From Symbiodinium natans (taxonomy: Eukaryota > Sar > Dinophyceae > Suessiales > Symbiodiniaceae), in the NCBI GenBank assembly GCA_905221605.1, contig CAJNDS010002668.1:312001-376000 (forward strand): DNA of 64,000 bases, in the 5' to 3' direction. The translations under genes and the position numbers were made by a program. Shown in pieces: positions 1 to 13,600 of the stretch (the stretch's first letter is position 1; each line of letters opens with the position of its first letter). The notes beneath the pieces are model-generated. The model had not been told where the DNA came from and searched no databases. It worked only from the letters and a program-made list of their open reading frames with translations.

Positions 1-344
1 GCACGGTTTCGATAAGACGTTTCCATGGAGATGTCGGGTTCTCTTCAGACTACATGGATGTAATCTACCGGTTCGAAAGATACCGACATGTTACCCGTTG
101 CTTCTCCATAAAGTATTGGTAGACTCTTTTGTTTCATGTGTTGGGTTGCCTTATTCCTTATTCCCAAAGCAGGCCCTTACTCCCTTTTTATGGTGTAATT
201 AGGTTCCATCACAAGCCCCTTTAAACCAAAAAGGGTACCCTTTTATTCCTAGGCTACACTTGGGTCACCCGAAACCCTAAACCCTAAACCCTAAACCCTA
301 AACCCTAAACCCTAAACCCTTTTTCCTTTTTTGTTCTTGTGGAG

Positions 345-431
345 GCGGATGAAAAACAGGGCAGCCTGTGAAGGGGTGCGAGAGGCCCCTGTCACGGACC
401 CGGGATCCCATACAGCGCTTGCTCGTTCAGG
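345..431 (+). CDS. candidate internal exon, unknown protein
   Basis: Open block preceded by a CCCTAAA array and a T-rich ...GTTCTTGTGGAG acceptor and followed directly by GTTTAGGG. The frame starting at 346 reads RMKNRAACEGVREAPVTDPG and onward, about 28 codons. No family recognised. The intron 3' end before it resembles the one before the exon at 60716. An open frame this short is weak evidence on its own. Confidence 0.3.
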
Positions 432-1598
432 GTTTAGGGGTTTAAAGGGTTTAGGGTTTAGGGTTTGGGGTTTGGGGTTTGGGGTTTGGGGTTTAAGGTT
501 TAGGGGCTTGCTGTTGAGGAACGTAGGTAATGTACCATAAGCTGTACATACAGGAAATAACATGGGCTCGCAGTTCTGGAAAGGAAACTTAAGGTGCCTC
601 ACGGCAACCCAACACTACAACCCAAGACTACGATTTGTTTAAGGACCCATCAAATACAGAATACTAAACGAAAAATCCCTATATTGCCCTTGTAAGGATT
701 TGTTGTTGGGGGGTGGGGGGGTGGGGGTCCTTGAACAAACGCAAGCAGAATGTTCCTTGCCAGCATCCAGAACTGAGGCGCGTTCTGCGCAACCTGTCTC
801 GCACTGTGATGTTTTCGAGGGCTTGTGCAACCAAAGAGGGGCACCCTTACTATTCTGTAGTTGAGGGACTTGTCACCTAAGTTAGGATCCTTATACCCCA
901 ATGTCGGGTCCTTATAACTCCACTTCTAATTAGGGGGGGCCCGTCCTTGTAGTTCAACTGTTCTTTGGGCCCATTTTTAGGATCCGTGACGGTAGTTCGT
1001 CTTGAAAGGGTTGTGTGTGTGTGTGTGTGTGTGTGTGTTTGTAAAGTTAGCTTACAGTTTGGGGCTTGTAGGGTGTCAGGGCTTGGCAGATGTGGTGGCC
1101 GGGGTCTCTCAACATTATCGGCCACGACTTGGGAGCTCGCGGATTGCTCACAGGTTTGCGCCAGCCTCACTGTAGGCATGCTAAGAAGAACCGTTTCTCT
1201 TGCCAGCCTTTCGTGCATAGAGGCGCAGATTGCAGGAAACCCTAAACTACAAATTCCTTTTCAGAACCCCCCCCCCCCCCCACAAAAGACTCTTCCTTGT
1301 ATAAGGGCAACATATGGATGAAGAAGCCAAAAGTCGTAGACCCTCAGAGGTACAGACTCGAGAGTTGTTCGAAATGCCACGCGGCTAGACTTTAGGGCTG
1401 CGCGCTTATTTCAACCCTTATTCTTCCATCCGTGCCTTGAGGAGAAGAACGCTCCAACACGATTTAGAGCTTAGAGTTTCGGGTTTAGGGTTTGCCTGAA
1501 CCCTAAATCCTCAACCCAAAGCCCTGAAATTTAGCTGCAGGCACCCTAAACCCTAAACCCTAAGCCCTAAAACCTAAAACCCTAAACCCTAAACCCAG
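432..1598. other. intronic or intergenic stretch, no gene seen
   Basis: Holds TTTAGGG/TTTGGGG arrays (430-505), a family-G MITE remnant (about 655-740), a family-B MITE remnant (about 871-949), a (GT)n tract (1010-1040) and degenerate CCCTAAA repeats (1545-1595). The open frames here are composed of these repeats. Confidence 0.6.
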
Positions 1599-4500
1599 GA
1601 TATATCCTGGAGCGGAACAGCTCTCTGGAGATTCTCGACTTGGGTCACGCGGGAGCGGCCCATGCAACATTTCCGTGCGCTTTTTGGTGAACCTGCGGCT
1701 CCATGGGCACCCTAAACCCTAAACCCTGAACCCCTGCAAAGGAAGGGACCTACTGTAGGAAAGCGCGTCACTAAGCTCTAAACCCTAAAACCCTTGCAGA
1801 AGGGACCTGAGGTCTGAATGGCAGGGGTTTTGGCCGAACTTGGGACACGAGAAGTGTTGATTTGGGATGTGGGAGTCGGGTTTATAGATTCTGTAGGGTT
1901 TGCAGAGTTTTCAGGGCTTGTAGGGTTTCTACGGCTTGTTGGGTTCATAGGGCTCATAGGGTTTGCAGGGTCTTAGGGCTCACAGAGTTGATACGGCTGA
2001 TGGAGTTTACGGATCTTAAGGATGTCTTTGTACGTAAGGCTTACAGGGCTTGTAGGGTCGAAAGGTCGGAAGCCTGGATGTGCCCTAAACCCTAAACCCT
2101 AAACCCTAAACCCTAAACCCTAAACCCTAAACCCTAAACCCTAAACCCTAAACCAGAACGTGGGTGCAGGAATCGACAGCGACGGCATTGAGGATATTTG
2201 CAAGGTCTCTCGTCCTTTGTTTCATCACTTCGTGTACCTGGAGCAACCCATTACCTTGCAAAAGTGTGGATTCCCAACTACGAAAGTACAGAACCTTTTT
2301 TTAAGGGTACAAAGGTTGCTCTTGGGGGGTTTCTTGTCCTGTTTGAAAGTAGAATCGAATGGGTCCGTGGATTTGGGAGGTTACAATGGTAACTGCAACT
2401 GTTGATACACCCGTTGACATAACATACAACTTTTGCATGCACAAGGAGGGCCCCCTTACTTTCCTAACTATAGTTCAGGGACTTATAACCTAAGTTAGGA
2501 TCCTTATTGCCCAATTTAGGGTCCCTATAACTAGCTGACACCGTTTATTCCTCACCGGAAAAAAAGCAACCCTAAGCCCGAAACCCTAGACCCACAACGC
2601 TTTCAGCAACCAATCCGTTTCCACAGGGCCTGCGGCGGAATACCACGCTGAAGAGCTTGATCTTGAGGCTACCAGAGGGCAAGACGATTGGCCTAGTGTC
2701 TGCAGCCCAAACTCAGAAGATGATTACTGGGTTTAGGGTTGAGGGTTGAGGGTTTGGGGCAGGGCATAGCTCCCCCCTCCCCAGTAGTCCAAACTCAGAA
2801 GATGATTGCTGGGTTTAGGGTTGAGGGTTAGGGAAGCCAAGCCAGGCAGGGCACAGCTCGCCCCTCACTCCCGTCCCCCTCCCCCCCTCCCCCCTAAAGA
2901 GGCTTCTTTGCGGGGGATGAGTACGATGGCTTAGGCATGAGATCTGTCCTTTCTTGCACCGGTCTCCTCCGTGGATCCTTTTGGCACGTGGAGCCTCGGA
3001 GCTGCCACGGCCTGCATCTACAAATGTTGCCAATCCTTCTCCTGCCCCCATAAAGGCCCTAAACCCTAAACCCTATACCCCCCTCCCCCCCCCCCCCCCC
3101 CCCCAAAAAAAAAAAGCATAAAAAAACTCAAGAGCAACTCTGCTTCCCATGGCGTCTGCCCCCTGAACCTAAGCCCTGCCAGGGGCAACTACCTCGGTCC
3201 GAAGGCTGGGGGCTTCTACGTCCGAGGGATCCCCGACCACAAGTTGTGGTCCCTTTTGGGGTCCTGTTTAAGGCGGGCCCCTCTTATTTAGGGTACCCCA
3301 AAAGGGACCATAATTTAGAGAACTAACCATATAACTGACCATAGCTGATTTCGGGTTTAGGGTTTAGGGCTTGACGGGTGCTTGGTTGTCACAGCTGATG
3401 CTCAGAGCCTAGGGACAAAGCAAGGTAAGGGTTACTTAAAGGGACAAGAACAGCAGCCCCGGGTGGACAAAAGGGGATTCTTGCTCTAAAACACACAAAG
3501 CACACGCTCACACACACATGTCTGTCAATATGAAACCCTGTTAAGAGCAACTACATGCATGGAAGTAGATCAGAATATATCCCGGAGCGTATATGTACAT
3601 GCCTGAATCAAATTTCACTTCTATTTGTATGTGTTTGTGCATATGTGTATGTGTATATGTGTACATGTATGTATATGTATATGTATATGTATATGTAATA
3701 TACACGTATGTGTGTGTGTGTACGTGCGTGTGTATATGCACGTTCACATATGCACATGTTTACATATATGCGCATGCGCCAGAAGCGTGCGAAGGGGGGA
3801 CAGCTGCTCGTGCAGTTGGTCGCAGAGACTCTTGCCTTGGTCAAATAGGCCGGGGTTAGGGTTTAGGGTTTAGGGTTTGGGGTTTGGGGTTTAGGGTTTA
3901 GGATTTAGGGTTTAGGGTTTAGGGTTTAGGGTTTAGGGCGATTCCTGGGTCGGGGAGCCCCGCGAAGGGCCTAGAACCCTCGGGCCCTAAATTGGGACAG
4001 CGTGTGTTCTTACCCTAAAGCCCGAAGAAACAAATAAAGACCCAAAACCCTTTAGGGTAGGGTTTAGGGTTAAGGGCTTAGGGTTTAGGGTTTTGGGTTC
4101 ACAAGCCCTAGTCCTTGCTGGCTGACCTATCGTGAAGCCTGCTGCCTCAGAGACTGCTTGAACAGATGCCGTTAAACAGCCTCCGGGTTCAAGGCAGTAC
4201 TGAGGCCATGGGTCTTTCTTTGAGGGTCGCCTGCACCCTGAGCATTCTCAAACTGAGGCCCTCTGGTTTAGGGTTTATAGAGTTTAGGGTTCGGGGTTTC
4301 GGGTCACTGTCTGAAGCTATACCTGTTGATGGGCTTGCTAGAGTATGGGAGTGCAGTCAGTAGCACTGGAAGCCTATGCTTCGGCAGGCTGAGGGGTTTA
4401 GGGTTTAGGGTTTAGGGTTTAGGGTTTAGGGTTTAGGGTTTAGGGTTTAGGGTTTAGGATTTAGGGTTTAGGGCCTATTTTAGAGGGAATCAATTTGAGA

Positions 4501-5065
4501 GTCGAAAACTCTGCCATGCGGGAGCGCAAGCAGCATCGAGGCCCTAGAGCGTGCCCTTGACACCCGAAGCTTGGGGTTTAGGGTTTCGGGATTCGGGTTT
4601 AGGGTTTAGGGTTTAGGGTTTAGGGTTTAGGGTTTAGGGTTTAGGGTTTAGGGTTTAGACCCAGCCCAGGCTGATTCAAGAAGCAGGTCCAGGAGGCCAG
4701 CTACCAGACCTTCCGCGCTTGCTCACCCCAAACCCTAAAGCCTAAACCCCCCTAAACCCCCCCCAAAACCCCCTTAAACCCTAAACCCTAAACCCCCCTG
4801 AACCCCCCTAAACCCTAACCCCAAACCCCAAATCCCAAACCCCAAACCCCCAACCCCAAACCCCAAGCCCCAAGCCCCAAGACCCCAAACCCCAAACCCC
4901 AAACCCCAAACCCCAAACCCCCAAACCCCCAAACCCCCAAACCCCCAAACCCCAAACCCCAAACCCCAAACCCCACCCACCGCCTGTAAAAACGCAGCTG
5001 CAAGCATAGGCTCCACCAGCCTCCGCATCTTGGACGTGTCAGCCTGTTCTTTGGCTTGCAGATAG
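1599..5065 (+). CDS. leucine-rich-repeat protein, split gene
   Basis: Exons proposed at 1599-1686, 2627-2730, 4151-4265, 4534-4568 and 4997-5065. Each follows an AG acceptor; three end at a GT or GTTTAGGG donor. Their frames carry LRR-type strings: NSSLEILDLGHAG, NTTLKSLILRLPEG, LNSLRVQGSTEAMGLSLRV plus TLSILKLRPS, and STSLRILDVSACSLACR, then TAG at 5063. The repeated xxSLxxLxL spacing is that of leucine-rich repeats, which form curved protein-binding scaffolds. The exact joins were not all phase-tested and intermediate exons are probably missing (for example near 2155 and 4356). The large introns carry telomere-like arrays at many boundaries. The LRR class is moderately sure; that all exons belong to one gene is inference. 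Confidence 0.5.
3541..3775. repeat. TATG/GTGTATG-rich low-complexity tract
   Basis: Alternating purine-pyrimidine TATG/TGTA-rich sequence inside a proposed LRR intron. The overlapping open frames are products of this composition. Confidence 0.6.
4810..4975. repeat. CCCCAAA variant telomere-like array
   Basis: About 20 tandem CCCCAAA/CCCCCAAA units directly upstream of the LRR exon at 4997; the whole array carries the T-to-C variant of CCCTAAA. Confidence 0.85.
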
Positions 5066-7660
5066 GGGGGGTTTAGGGTTTAGGGTTTAGGGTTTAGGGT
5101 TTAGGGTTCTTAGGGAATGAGGGAACCCTCCATCGTATCCATTAAAGGGTACAGGGGGATATACGGTGCCTAACTGCCCTATTCCCAGCTAAGACCCGGC
5201 ATGCCCAATTCAATGAAGACCACATTATGAACTCATGGTCACATAGGGTTTAGGGTTTCGGGTTTAGGGTTTCTAGGGTTTAGGCTACCTGTTCGCCTTC
5301 TAGGAGGAACAGGGACAAGTGTGTCAGGCTGTTGAGTTTCAGATGGGCAGATGGGATGCCCATACACCTGTCTGCTGCCCCGCAATGTGGGTACACCCGG
5401 CACGAGGTCGGTTTCAAAGCCTGATAGATCATCTTCCAGTCCAGTTGGGTTTAGGGTTTAGGGTTGAGGGTTGAGGGTTTAGGGTTTAGGGTTTTTTGAA
5501 TATCTTGCAGACCATATCAAGAGAAGCCTGATGGATCCTTTCAGTCCTGACATATAGCCTTCTGCAGAAAGCACCATTCGACCTGCCGGTAGCACGCCAG
5601 TCGTTTTCACTTCGGGCGCTTGCGCAGATAAACCCTGAGAAAAGACGCCATGAAACTAGTGAACCTTGAACCCTAGACCCTAAACCCTAACAGTGCGATG
5701 TTCTGCATCAGCTAGGCGGGTGGCAAAAAAAAGCCCAAACCAAACCCTAAACGAATGTATACCCTAAACCCTAAACCCTAAACCCTAAACCCTAAACCCT
5801 AAACCCTAAACCCTAAACCCTAAACCCTAAACCCCAAACCCCAAACCCCAAACCCCAAACCCCAAACCCCAAACCCCAAACCCCAAACCCTAACGAATGT
5901 ATACCCCCAAACCCTAAAACCTCAACTCCAAAACGCTGGATGCGGTCCATGAGGCTCCATTGGTTCTGGCTGCATTCGCCAGCTTGCGCAGGCGGAAACT
6001 GGGAGGGGTTTAGGGTTTAGGGTTGAGGGTTTAGGGTTTAGGGTTTAGGGGTAAGGGACTTATAACCTAAGCTAGGATCCTTTTAACCCAATTCAGGGTC
6101 CTGAGAACTCTACTTAGAAACTAGGAGGGGTTGGGGGGGCCCTCCTTGTATTCGGGTTAAAATTGGACCATAAACTCTATGTGTGTCAGAGGTGGCTGGT
6201 CTGAAATCCATCTACTCACGGACGGTGGCCTCGTCCCAGCCACGTGGTTGCCCAGCAGGTAAGGTGATCCCTACCCAGACCCCTGGGAGGATCCAAAAAG
6301 TTGAACCCCCAAATAGTACCCTGGACTACTTGTTTTTTTTTTAGGAACCCTTAAGGGGATCTACTTTTTGTATCCTCCCAGGGGTCTGGGTAATTAGACC
6401 GTTTAGGACTTGAGCCATAGTTTTTTTGAGCTCGTCTTGTCTAGGAAACTTTTTACCCTGGGCTCTGTGTTCCTTCAGAACAGCTGATTGAGGGAAATTA
6501 CCCGACAACAAACAGCACAACAATAACAAGGTGCCCGTTTCTCAAAAGATGGCTACTGCATAACCTCTAAACCCTAACTCTCAACCCTGAAACCTTAACC
6601 CTAAACTCCTAAACCCTTAACCCTTAACCCTACAAACCCTGAACCCTGAACCCCTAAACCCTGAACCCCTAAACCCTAAAGCCTAAACCCTAAGCCCTAA
6701 ACCCTAATTAAACCCCAAACCCCAAACCCCAAACCCTAAACCCTAAACCCTAAACCCTAAACCCTAAACCCTAAACCCTAAACCCTAAACCCTAAACCCT
6801 AAACCCTAAACCCTAGCTAGTTGTTGATGGAACCCTTTGGGGCTGCCAAGCCTTGAAGTTGCGCGAGGAGTGCAGCAGGAACCTGCTTGGAGGTTCAGGG
6901 TTTAGGGTTTAGGGCTAGGGTTTAGGGTTTAGGGTTCAGGGTTTAGGGTTTCTAGTTTCTAGGGTTTAGGGTGTAGGCGTTCTGGCCCGCGCTGCGAGCC
7001 CAGATGGGTTTAGGGTTTAGGGTTTAGAGTTTAGGGTTTAGGGTTTAGGGTTTCTAGGTCTAGGGTTTAGGGTTTAGGGTTTAGGTTTAGGTTTTAGGGC
7101 TTTGGCCGGTTGAGGGGTTTGGTATTAAGTTTACTGCCTCATGTAGGGTTTAGGGTTTAGGGTTTAGGGTTTAGGGTTTAGGGTTTAGGGTTTAGGGTTT
7201 AGGACTTAGGGTTTGGGGTTCAGAGTTAGTGAAGAGGGCTGGGGGGTTGTCGGTAGTTCAGGCAGTCATATTGCCAATTGGAGCTCGTGATGCCTGACTT
7301 AGTGCACCAAGAAACCCTAAACCCTAAACCCCAATCCCATGCCCCCGTGTTGGCAGCGAAGGTTCTTAGCATTGCAAGGCATGAACAAATGTCGTTGTAA
7401 GGGGCCCCGGACGCTGGAGGTACTTCCCTATTCGGGCACATGGTCCCCAAACCGGGCCCCTAAACCCCAAACCCTAAACCCTGAACCCTAAACCCTAAAC
7501 CCTAAACACCCTAAACCCCAAACCCTAAACCCTGAACCCTGAACCCCAAACCCTAAACCCTAAACCCCAAACCCCAAACCCCAAACCCCAAAACCCCAAA
7601 CCCTGAACCCTGAACCCTGAACCCCAAACCCTAAACCCTAAACCCTTTTGGGCTTCCAAG
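5066..7660. other. array-rich stretch with weak exon candidates
   Basis: TTTAGGG and CCCTAAA arrays alternate (5067-5105, 5250-5285, 5761-5895, 6006-6050, 6560-6815, 6896-7215, 7455-7645) with a family-B remnant (6053-6155) and the family-K MITE (6274-6390). Short open blocks preceded by CCCTAAA and followed by TTTAGGG occur at about 5935-6004 (LDAVHEAPLVLAAFASLRRR) and 6822-6893. They could be exons but nothing confirms them. Confidence 0.4.
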
Positions 7661-10600
7661 GCAGGGGGCACCTCTGGTCAACGTGGCGGACAACTTCGAG
7701 ACAGAAGCGCCCGGGCTCTCTGTTGAAGAAGGGTTTAGGGTTCAGGGTTTAGGGTTTAGGGTTTAGGGTTTAGGGTTTAGGGTTTAGGGCTCGGCCTGGA
7801 AGACGCACCCTGAAGCAAGACTCAGAGATGCAAAGTAGAGCCTGAAGGTGTTGCGCACCACAGTCGATTTGATGTCTGGCCATTGTCTGATCCACAAGAT
7901 CAGACTGAAAGCCATCAACCCTATAAGCCCCAACGCTCCTACTCCTAGGGTTTAGGGTGTTAGGGTTTAGGGTTGAGGGTTGAGGGTTTAGGGCTAAAGA
8001 ACTAAACCCTAAACTCCTAGCACTCCTGAATCCGTTTGAAAGAGCATTTGGCCACTGCAGAAAGGAGCTGTGGAATGCCATCACGCATGGCCTGATGTTC
8101 TTCTTGTGCCTTGCGCAGCATTGTTTATGGTTTAGGGTTTAGGGTTCAGGGTTTAGGGTTTAGGGTTTAGGGATTGGAAGGGCTGACAGTGCATGAAGAG
8201 CTCTACAAGGAAGCGGTTTAGGGTCTAAAGTTTAGGGTTTCGGGTTTGGCAAAAAGGACCCTAAACTGGGTTCTTATAAGGATCCTGACCTAAGTCCCTT
8301 AAGTTTTGTTAGTATACCCTAAACCCTAAACCCTAAACTGGGTTCTAAGGATCCTGACCTAAGTCCCTTACCTTTTGTTAGTATAGTAAGGCGACCGCTT
8401 CTTGTAGACTGGAGAGGCCAGCCTTGTACACAAGATGCGCCTGCATGCTGCCTTGGGGCCCCTCGACCTAAGTAGGTAGGATGTTTCGTATAAGGGTTTA
8501 GGGTTTAGGGTTTAGGGTTTAGGGTTTAGGGTTTAGGGTTTAGGGTTTAGGGTTTAGGGCATAGTTCCCTTGTATATAGGGTTTAGGGGGATCATGTTGA
8601 GGAAGATTTTTATCAGAGGGCTGTAAGGGCCATCCTTGCAAGAGATTGCGAGCCCAACAGATGCTTTCTGAGAGAAGGGTAGAAGTAGGGTTTACCTAGA
8701 CTAGCCTTTTGACCCTGAAATAGGGTATTGAAATAGGTGGGTCGGAGATACCGTCGCATCACAAAGGTTTGCGGAGCCCTCGTAACGTTTTAGGGTTTAG
8801 GGTTTAGGGTTTAGGGTTTAGAGTTGAGGGTTTAGGGTTTAGGGTTTAGGGTAACCATCATCAACCCCAAACCCCGATCATCTGGCCACACCCTAGCCTC
8901 CCAGGTCTCTGTTCGGGATGTGCCATCTACTCTACCAGGCGCTGCGTTTCGCACTTGGAGCGGCCCTCAAGCCATGAAAGCCAATCTGCAAGTGCAAGTA
9001 GCAGAGGGTTTAGGGTTTAGGGTTTAGGGTTTAGGGTTTAGGATGGTCTTCTTTTGTGGAAATTCTCAATACACGGCTCCGTGCTTGAACCGGAACCCGA
9101 AGGCGGGACCATGTGAAGCACCTCGTTCCCCAGGTAAGCATCTAGTAAGTTCCTGTACGTAGCCTGACCTAAACAGGCTAAACCCCTGAACCCCGAACCC
9201 TTTGATCAGCCGCCTGCCAAAGTTGCAGAATTCGGCCAAGGGGTTCCAGGCCCGAACCCTCCTTCGAAAATCGGGTATAGGAGGGGTACCCCTATTTTGG
9301 GACATACCCAAATGGACCTCAGATTTGAGATTCTATACCCTATGCTTATAGAGTCACGCTTAGAGAATCGGGTTTTGGGCTGAGGGTTCAGGGGTCCGAG
9401 ATTCCCCGCTCTTCCATACTCCCTAGTAGGGTTAATGCAAACCCCCGTCAGAGCTCATGTAGGTTCACAATCCAGAATCTTGCCGCATTCTCGCCCCTCC
9501 CCCCGCAACTACACAACTGCAGCACCCACCTGTCCAATATAGGGGCCTTAACGATAACAATAGGTTTTGTTTTTTTGGGGGGAGGGGGTCGCATTTCCTA
9601 TAATTATTATAGGGAACCACAACAAGGGAACACTCTCACTTAAGATTAATCTCCCAAGGTGGCCGACAGCCCAGTGCACCACATCTGGGGCACCGCCATT
9701 TTCGGGTTCGGCCTCATCTTTTGCTTTGGCTCCTCCACGCTGCGGCTTGGTCTTCTGCTGGGTTCTGCTTGTTTGGGTTTAGGGTTTAGGGTTTTAGAGT
9801 TTAGGGTTTATAGGGTTTTGGTTTTCGGGTTTGGGGTTTAGGGCTGCAGTTTGGGCTTCTGATGGGCTTTGGTTCGTTAGCGGAGGTGCCGTAGATGCTA
9901 GGGCCCAGCAAGCCGTCAGCAATATTAACTTTCTACACGCTAAGCCCTTTCGAAACCCTAAACCCTAAACCCTAAACCCGAAACCCTATCGCTAGCAGCT
10001 GCAGGTATCACTCCCTGTTCATGTACCCCGTCGCTGCACGAGTTCTGCAAGTGCTGGACCACGCCGCAACTGAGCCGAAATTTCGGGTTTTAAGGTTCAG
10101 ACCCTAAACCCCAAACCCTAAACCGTAAACCCTAAACCCTAAAACCTAAAACCTAAACCCTAAACCCTAAACCCTCAGGGTTTAGGCCATGGAAGTAAGG
10201 GCAGCAGTCGAGTCCCTTGTAAAAAAAAGGTTCAGGATTCAGGATTCAGGGTTCAGGGTTCAGGGTCCAAATTATTTGTGTCCACCGTGCATGTTCTGCA
10301 AGGCTCCTGTTACCACACTGCCGGCTGCGCTCTTGTGCCATACCACCGGCTCTTATGAGGTTTAGGGTTTAGGGTTTTTCCAGGCGGACTCCCCAAGCCC
10401 GGATACAAAAAAAACAAAGGGTTTAGGGTTCAGGGTTCAGGGTTTAGGGTTTAGGGTTTAGTGCCATTAGAAGCAGCTCCAGGCAATCTATCTTCTCATC
10501 GCTGGAACGTACACGCCCTTCCTCCTCTTCTACTCAGCAACTCGGCCAAGGAAGGGACCGGACGCGGTGCCTGTTGCCAAAGCGGGTTTGGGGTTTAGGG

Positions 10601-13600
10601 TTCAGGGTTTGGGGTTTAGGGTTTAGGGTTTCGGGTTAGTTAAGGTTAAGGGACATGTAGCCAAAGTTCGGATCCTTAAAGGAGGGCCCCGCCCCCACCC
10701 TAGTTCTAAAGTTTGAGTTAGAAGGACCCTGCATATCCCTTACCTAACCCTAAACCCTAAACCCTAAACTTACTCTAGGAAGGGGGGCCCCTCCTTGTAG
10801 TGCGGGCCTCAATCCTCAGCTTCCTGCGGTGCAGCAGCAAGGGGTTTCGCCAAGGACACGCCCATGCATGGGGATCTTCTGAAGGCAGCACCTTGGCTCA
10901 GATAAGCCTGCCTGGTTTAGGGTTTAGGGTTTAGGGTTTAGGGTTTAGGGTTTAGGGTATGCTCAGAACCAAGTGAGTCACCAGGCAGACCAGAACACTA
11001 GGACCCAAAGGTAGGCCCATATTCCCTTCTTTAGGGTTTAGGTTCCCTTATATGCCCCCTTTTAAACCAAAACGGGTACCCTTTTGATTCCTAGGTTACT
11101 GTTGGGTCTAGAACAGTGGAAGGGTGCAGTCAAGGGCAGTACTCGTGCCCAGCGCTGCGCCAGACATCGCCATGCAACTCGTTTCCCTATTCTGGTACTG
11201 CCAGGAGGGGCCCCCTTACTACAGTATACAAACTAGGGATGTTTTGCCTAAGGTAGGATTTTTGTAAACCAATTTAGGGTCCTTTTCCTGCTGCGTATAT
11301 CTAGGAGGGGGAGGCTTCTCCTTGTGTGTGGTACTGTGGCTGTGTAGTGTAATGTCATGTATTCTATTGAGATGTAGCGCAATGTAATCTAGCAATGTGT
11401 GTGTATGTGGAGTCGCGACTGCCCTTGCAAAGCGAATTTTCATGTCAAATGTCAAACCTGATGTAGCACGTTTCGTTCCCGCGCCACGCCGCTAAGCTTG
11501 GCTGTTGTCTCTTTAGCCGGCGATCACGAGGTAATTCGTCCTTGCAGCCAGTGATAGCGGTAAGATTCGCCACCTTTTGGAATATTACTTCAGGCACCTA
11601 CAAGGAGGGGCCCTTGCAAAAGTAACTATAGTTCAGCGACTTCTGACCTAAGTTAGGATCCTTATACCCCAATCTAGGGTCTACGGTTTGGGATTCAGGG
11701 TTCGCTCAGTTAGAGCGAAGCGCCCCTAGGAATGGATCCTTTGCTGGCTGGGCATCGTGACGCACATCTGCTCGCAATACTTTGACTGGGGTACCTCTGT
11801 GCTTCGCCTGCAATCTTCGAGGATGGAGTTTTAGGGTTTAGGGTTTATAGGGTTTATAGGGTTTATAGGATTTATAGGCCTTACAGGGTTTGATGATAGA
11901 GTTCCGGGTTTAGGGTAGAGGGTTGAGGGTGAGGGGCAGGCCCTAGACTAGACACGCGCATTGTTGACAGGCCTGGGGCACGGTAGTGTCCTTCCAGCTC
12001 ATGAGCCCAGCGGGTTCTAAGCCCTCCGAACCCCTCGGAACTGCGAAAGCCCCAAAGCAGAATCTAACCGAGGTTTCAGATCCCAGCACCCAACACCTCT
12101 AGACCTTAAGCCCTGAAGCCTCGACCCTAACTACTACACCCAAAACCCTGCGGTGCGGTTCTGCCAGCTATGCGAGATCAACCCTGAGCCCTTTTTGAGC
12201 AATCCGACCTGTTCCCCGTAAACGCATGCGAAACGGGTGGGAAAAAAACAAGCCAAAGTTTCAAGACAGGTTCCCTACCTTACTGGTGAGCTCCTGCTTT
12301 ACCTGGCCATGGGCTGGGCGGCCGTTTTGGCCTGGGCTCTGGCCTTGGCAATTCAGGTTTACCATGGGCCTCTACAAAGGTTTAGGGCTGAGGGCTTAAG
12401 GTTCAGGGTTTGGGGCTATACGCCGCCCTAGCTTGGGCTATGAGCATTCTGACTACAGTTGGTATAGTGAGGCTTACTCGACACCCCAAACCCTCAACGA
12501 CCCTTTGTCTAGCGTTCAGGGCTAGAAGGGTTCAGGGTTTCTCTTTATCGGATTCAAGAGGGTCTTGTGTCGCAACAACTTTTGGAGGCTTAAAGGGACT
12601 CTAAACCCTAAACCCTAAACCGCCAGCCTTGATGTGCACCACGGTTCCTAAACCCTAAACCCCCTGTTAAGGATACCTTCATCAGCCAGCTTCCGCCGAC
12701 TTGCTGGTTCTGGCTCATGGCTGGCGGGCCTCCTGCCGGCGAAAGGGCTTGGTTGCAGTTACTTCGGGTTCCGGGGGGGGGGGGGGGGGGGGGTTAGGGT
12801 TTAGGGTTTAGGGTTTAGGGTTTAGGGTTTAGGGTTTAGGGTTTAGGGTTTAGGGTTTACCAGCAACGCTCTCAGTCCGGCTGCAAAAAAAGGGTTTATT
12901 GGGTTTATTGGGTTTTTAGGGTTTAGGGGTTAGGGGTTAGGGTTTAGGGCTTATGGTTTAGGGAAAACTAGACATTCAGGAATCTTCAAGCAAGCAGATG
13001 TTTTTCAAGAGGCCCTGTCAGCACAACCTAGGGCGTCCCCAAAACTGCCCACTGCGAAGCTGGAATTGACGTCCCCTCTCTAGAGATGCCTTTTTCAAAC
13101 AGACATGGGAGTTTACGAAAATGAGTTGGTCCCTAATTATAGAACCCCCTAAATAGTAGACTTCCTTTATAACAAGGACCCTAATGAGGTACCCCTAATT
13201 TCGGAAGCCCCCATTTGTGGCGTGGCATACGTGCCAGACCCGTATTCAAGCGATGCCACCCAGAAGACAGGCAAGTTACCTGATGGTTAAGGAACTCAAT
13301 CTGGGGCCTCTTATACCACCCTAAGGGTCCATGTACCTAAAAAGGGGACACTTGGGCCTTAACGTACCTATTACCTATATAGTGGCTTTTGGGGCCCAAG
13401 TACATCATAATGAAGTACATGGACCGTTAGGTTTACCCTAAACCCTACGCCCAAGCCCCCAGACAGGCTGCTCTACACAGCTGGCGTGCCATTCTTCGTA
13501 CTTGCCGAACACAGGTCCGGGCAAGAAGGGTCTCGGGATATCTGGGATACCGTGTATGGAGTAAGCTGGCTGCTTTGCCATGCGATCGGATAAATCTCAA

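Noticed and set aside
278-320. Chromosome end near the window start
   Set aside because: The array is short, arrays occur in both orientations throughout the 64 kb, and proposed exons continue on both sides.
10290-10362. Open block (APVTTLPAALLCHTTGSYE) between PAQR exons
   Set aside because: The PAQR motif DHAAIYLLIAG forms only if 10065 joins 10483 directly, so this block is intronic; it shows how easily chance frames arise.
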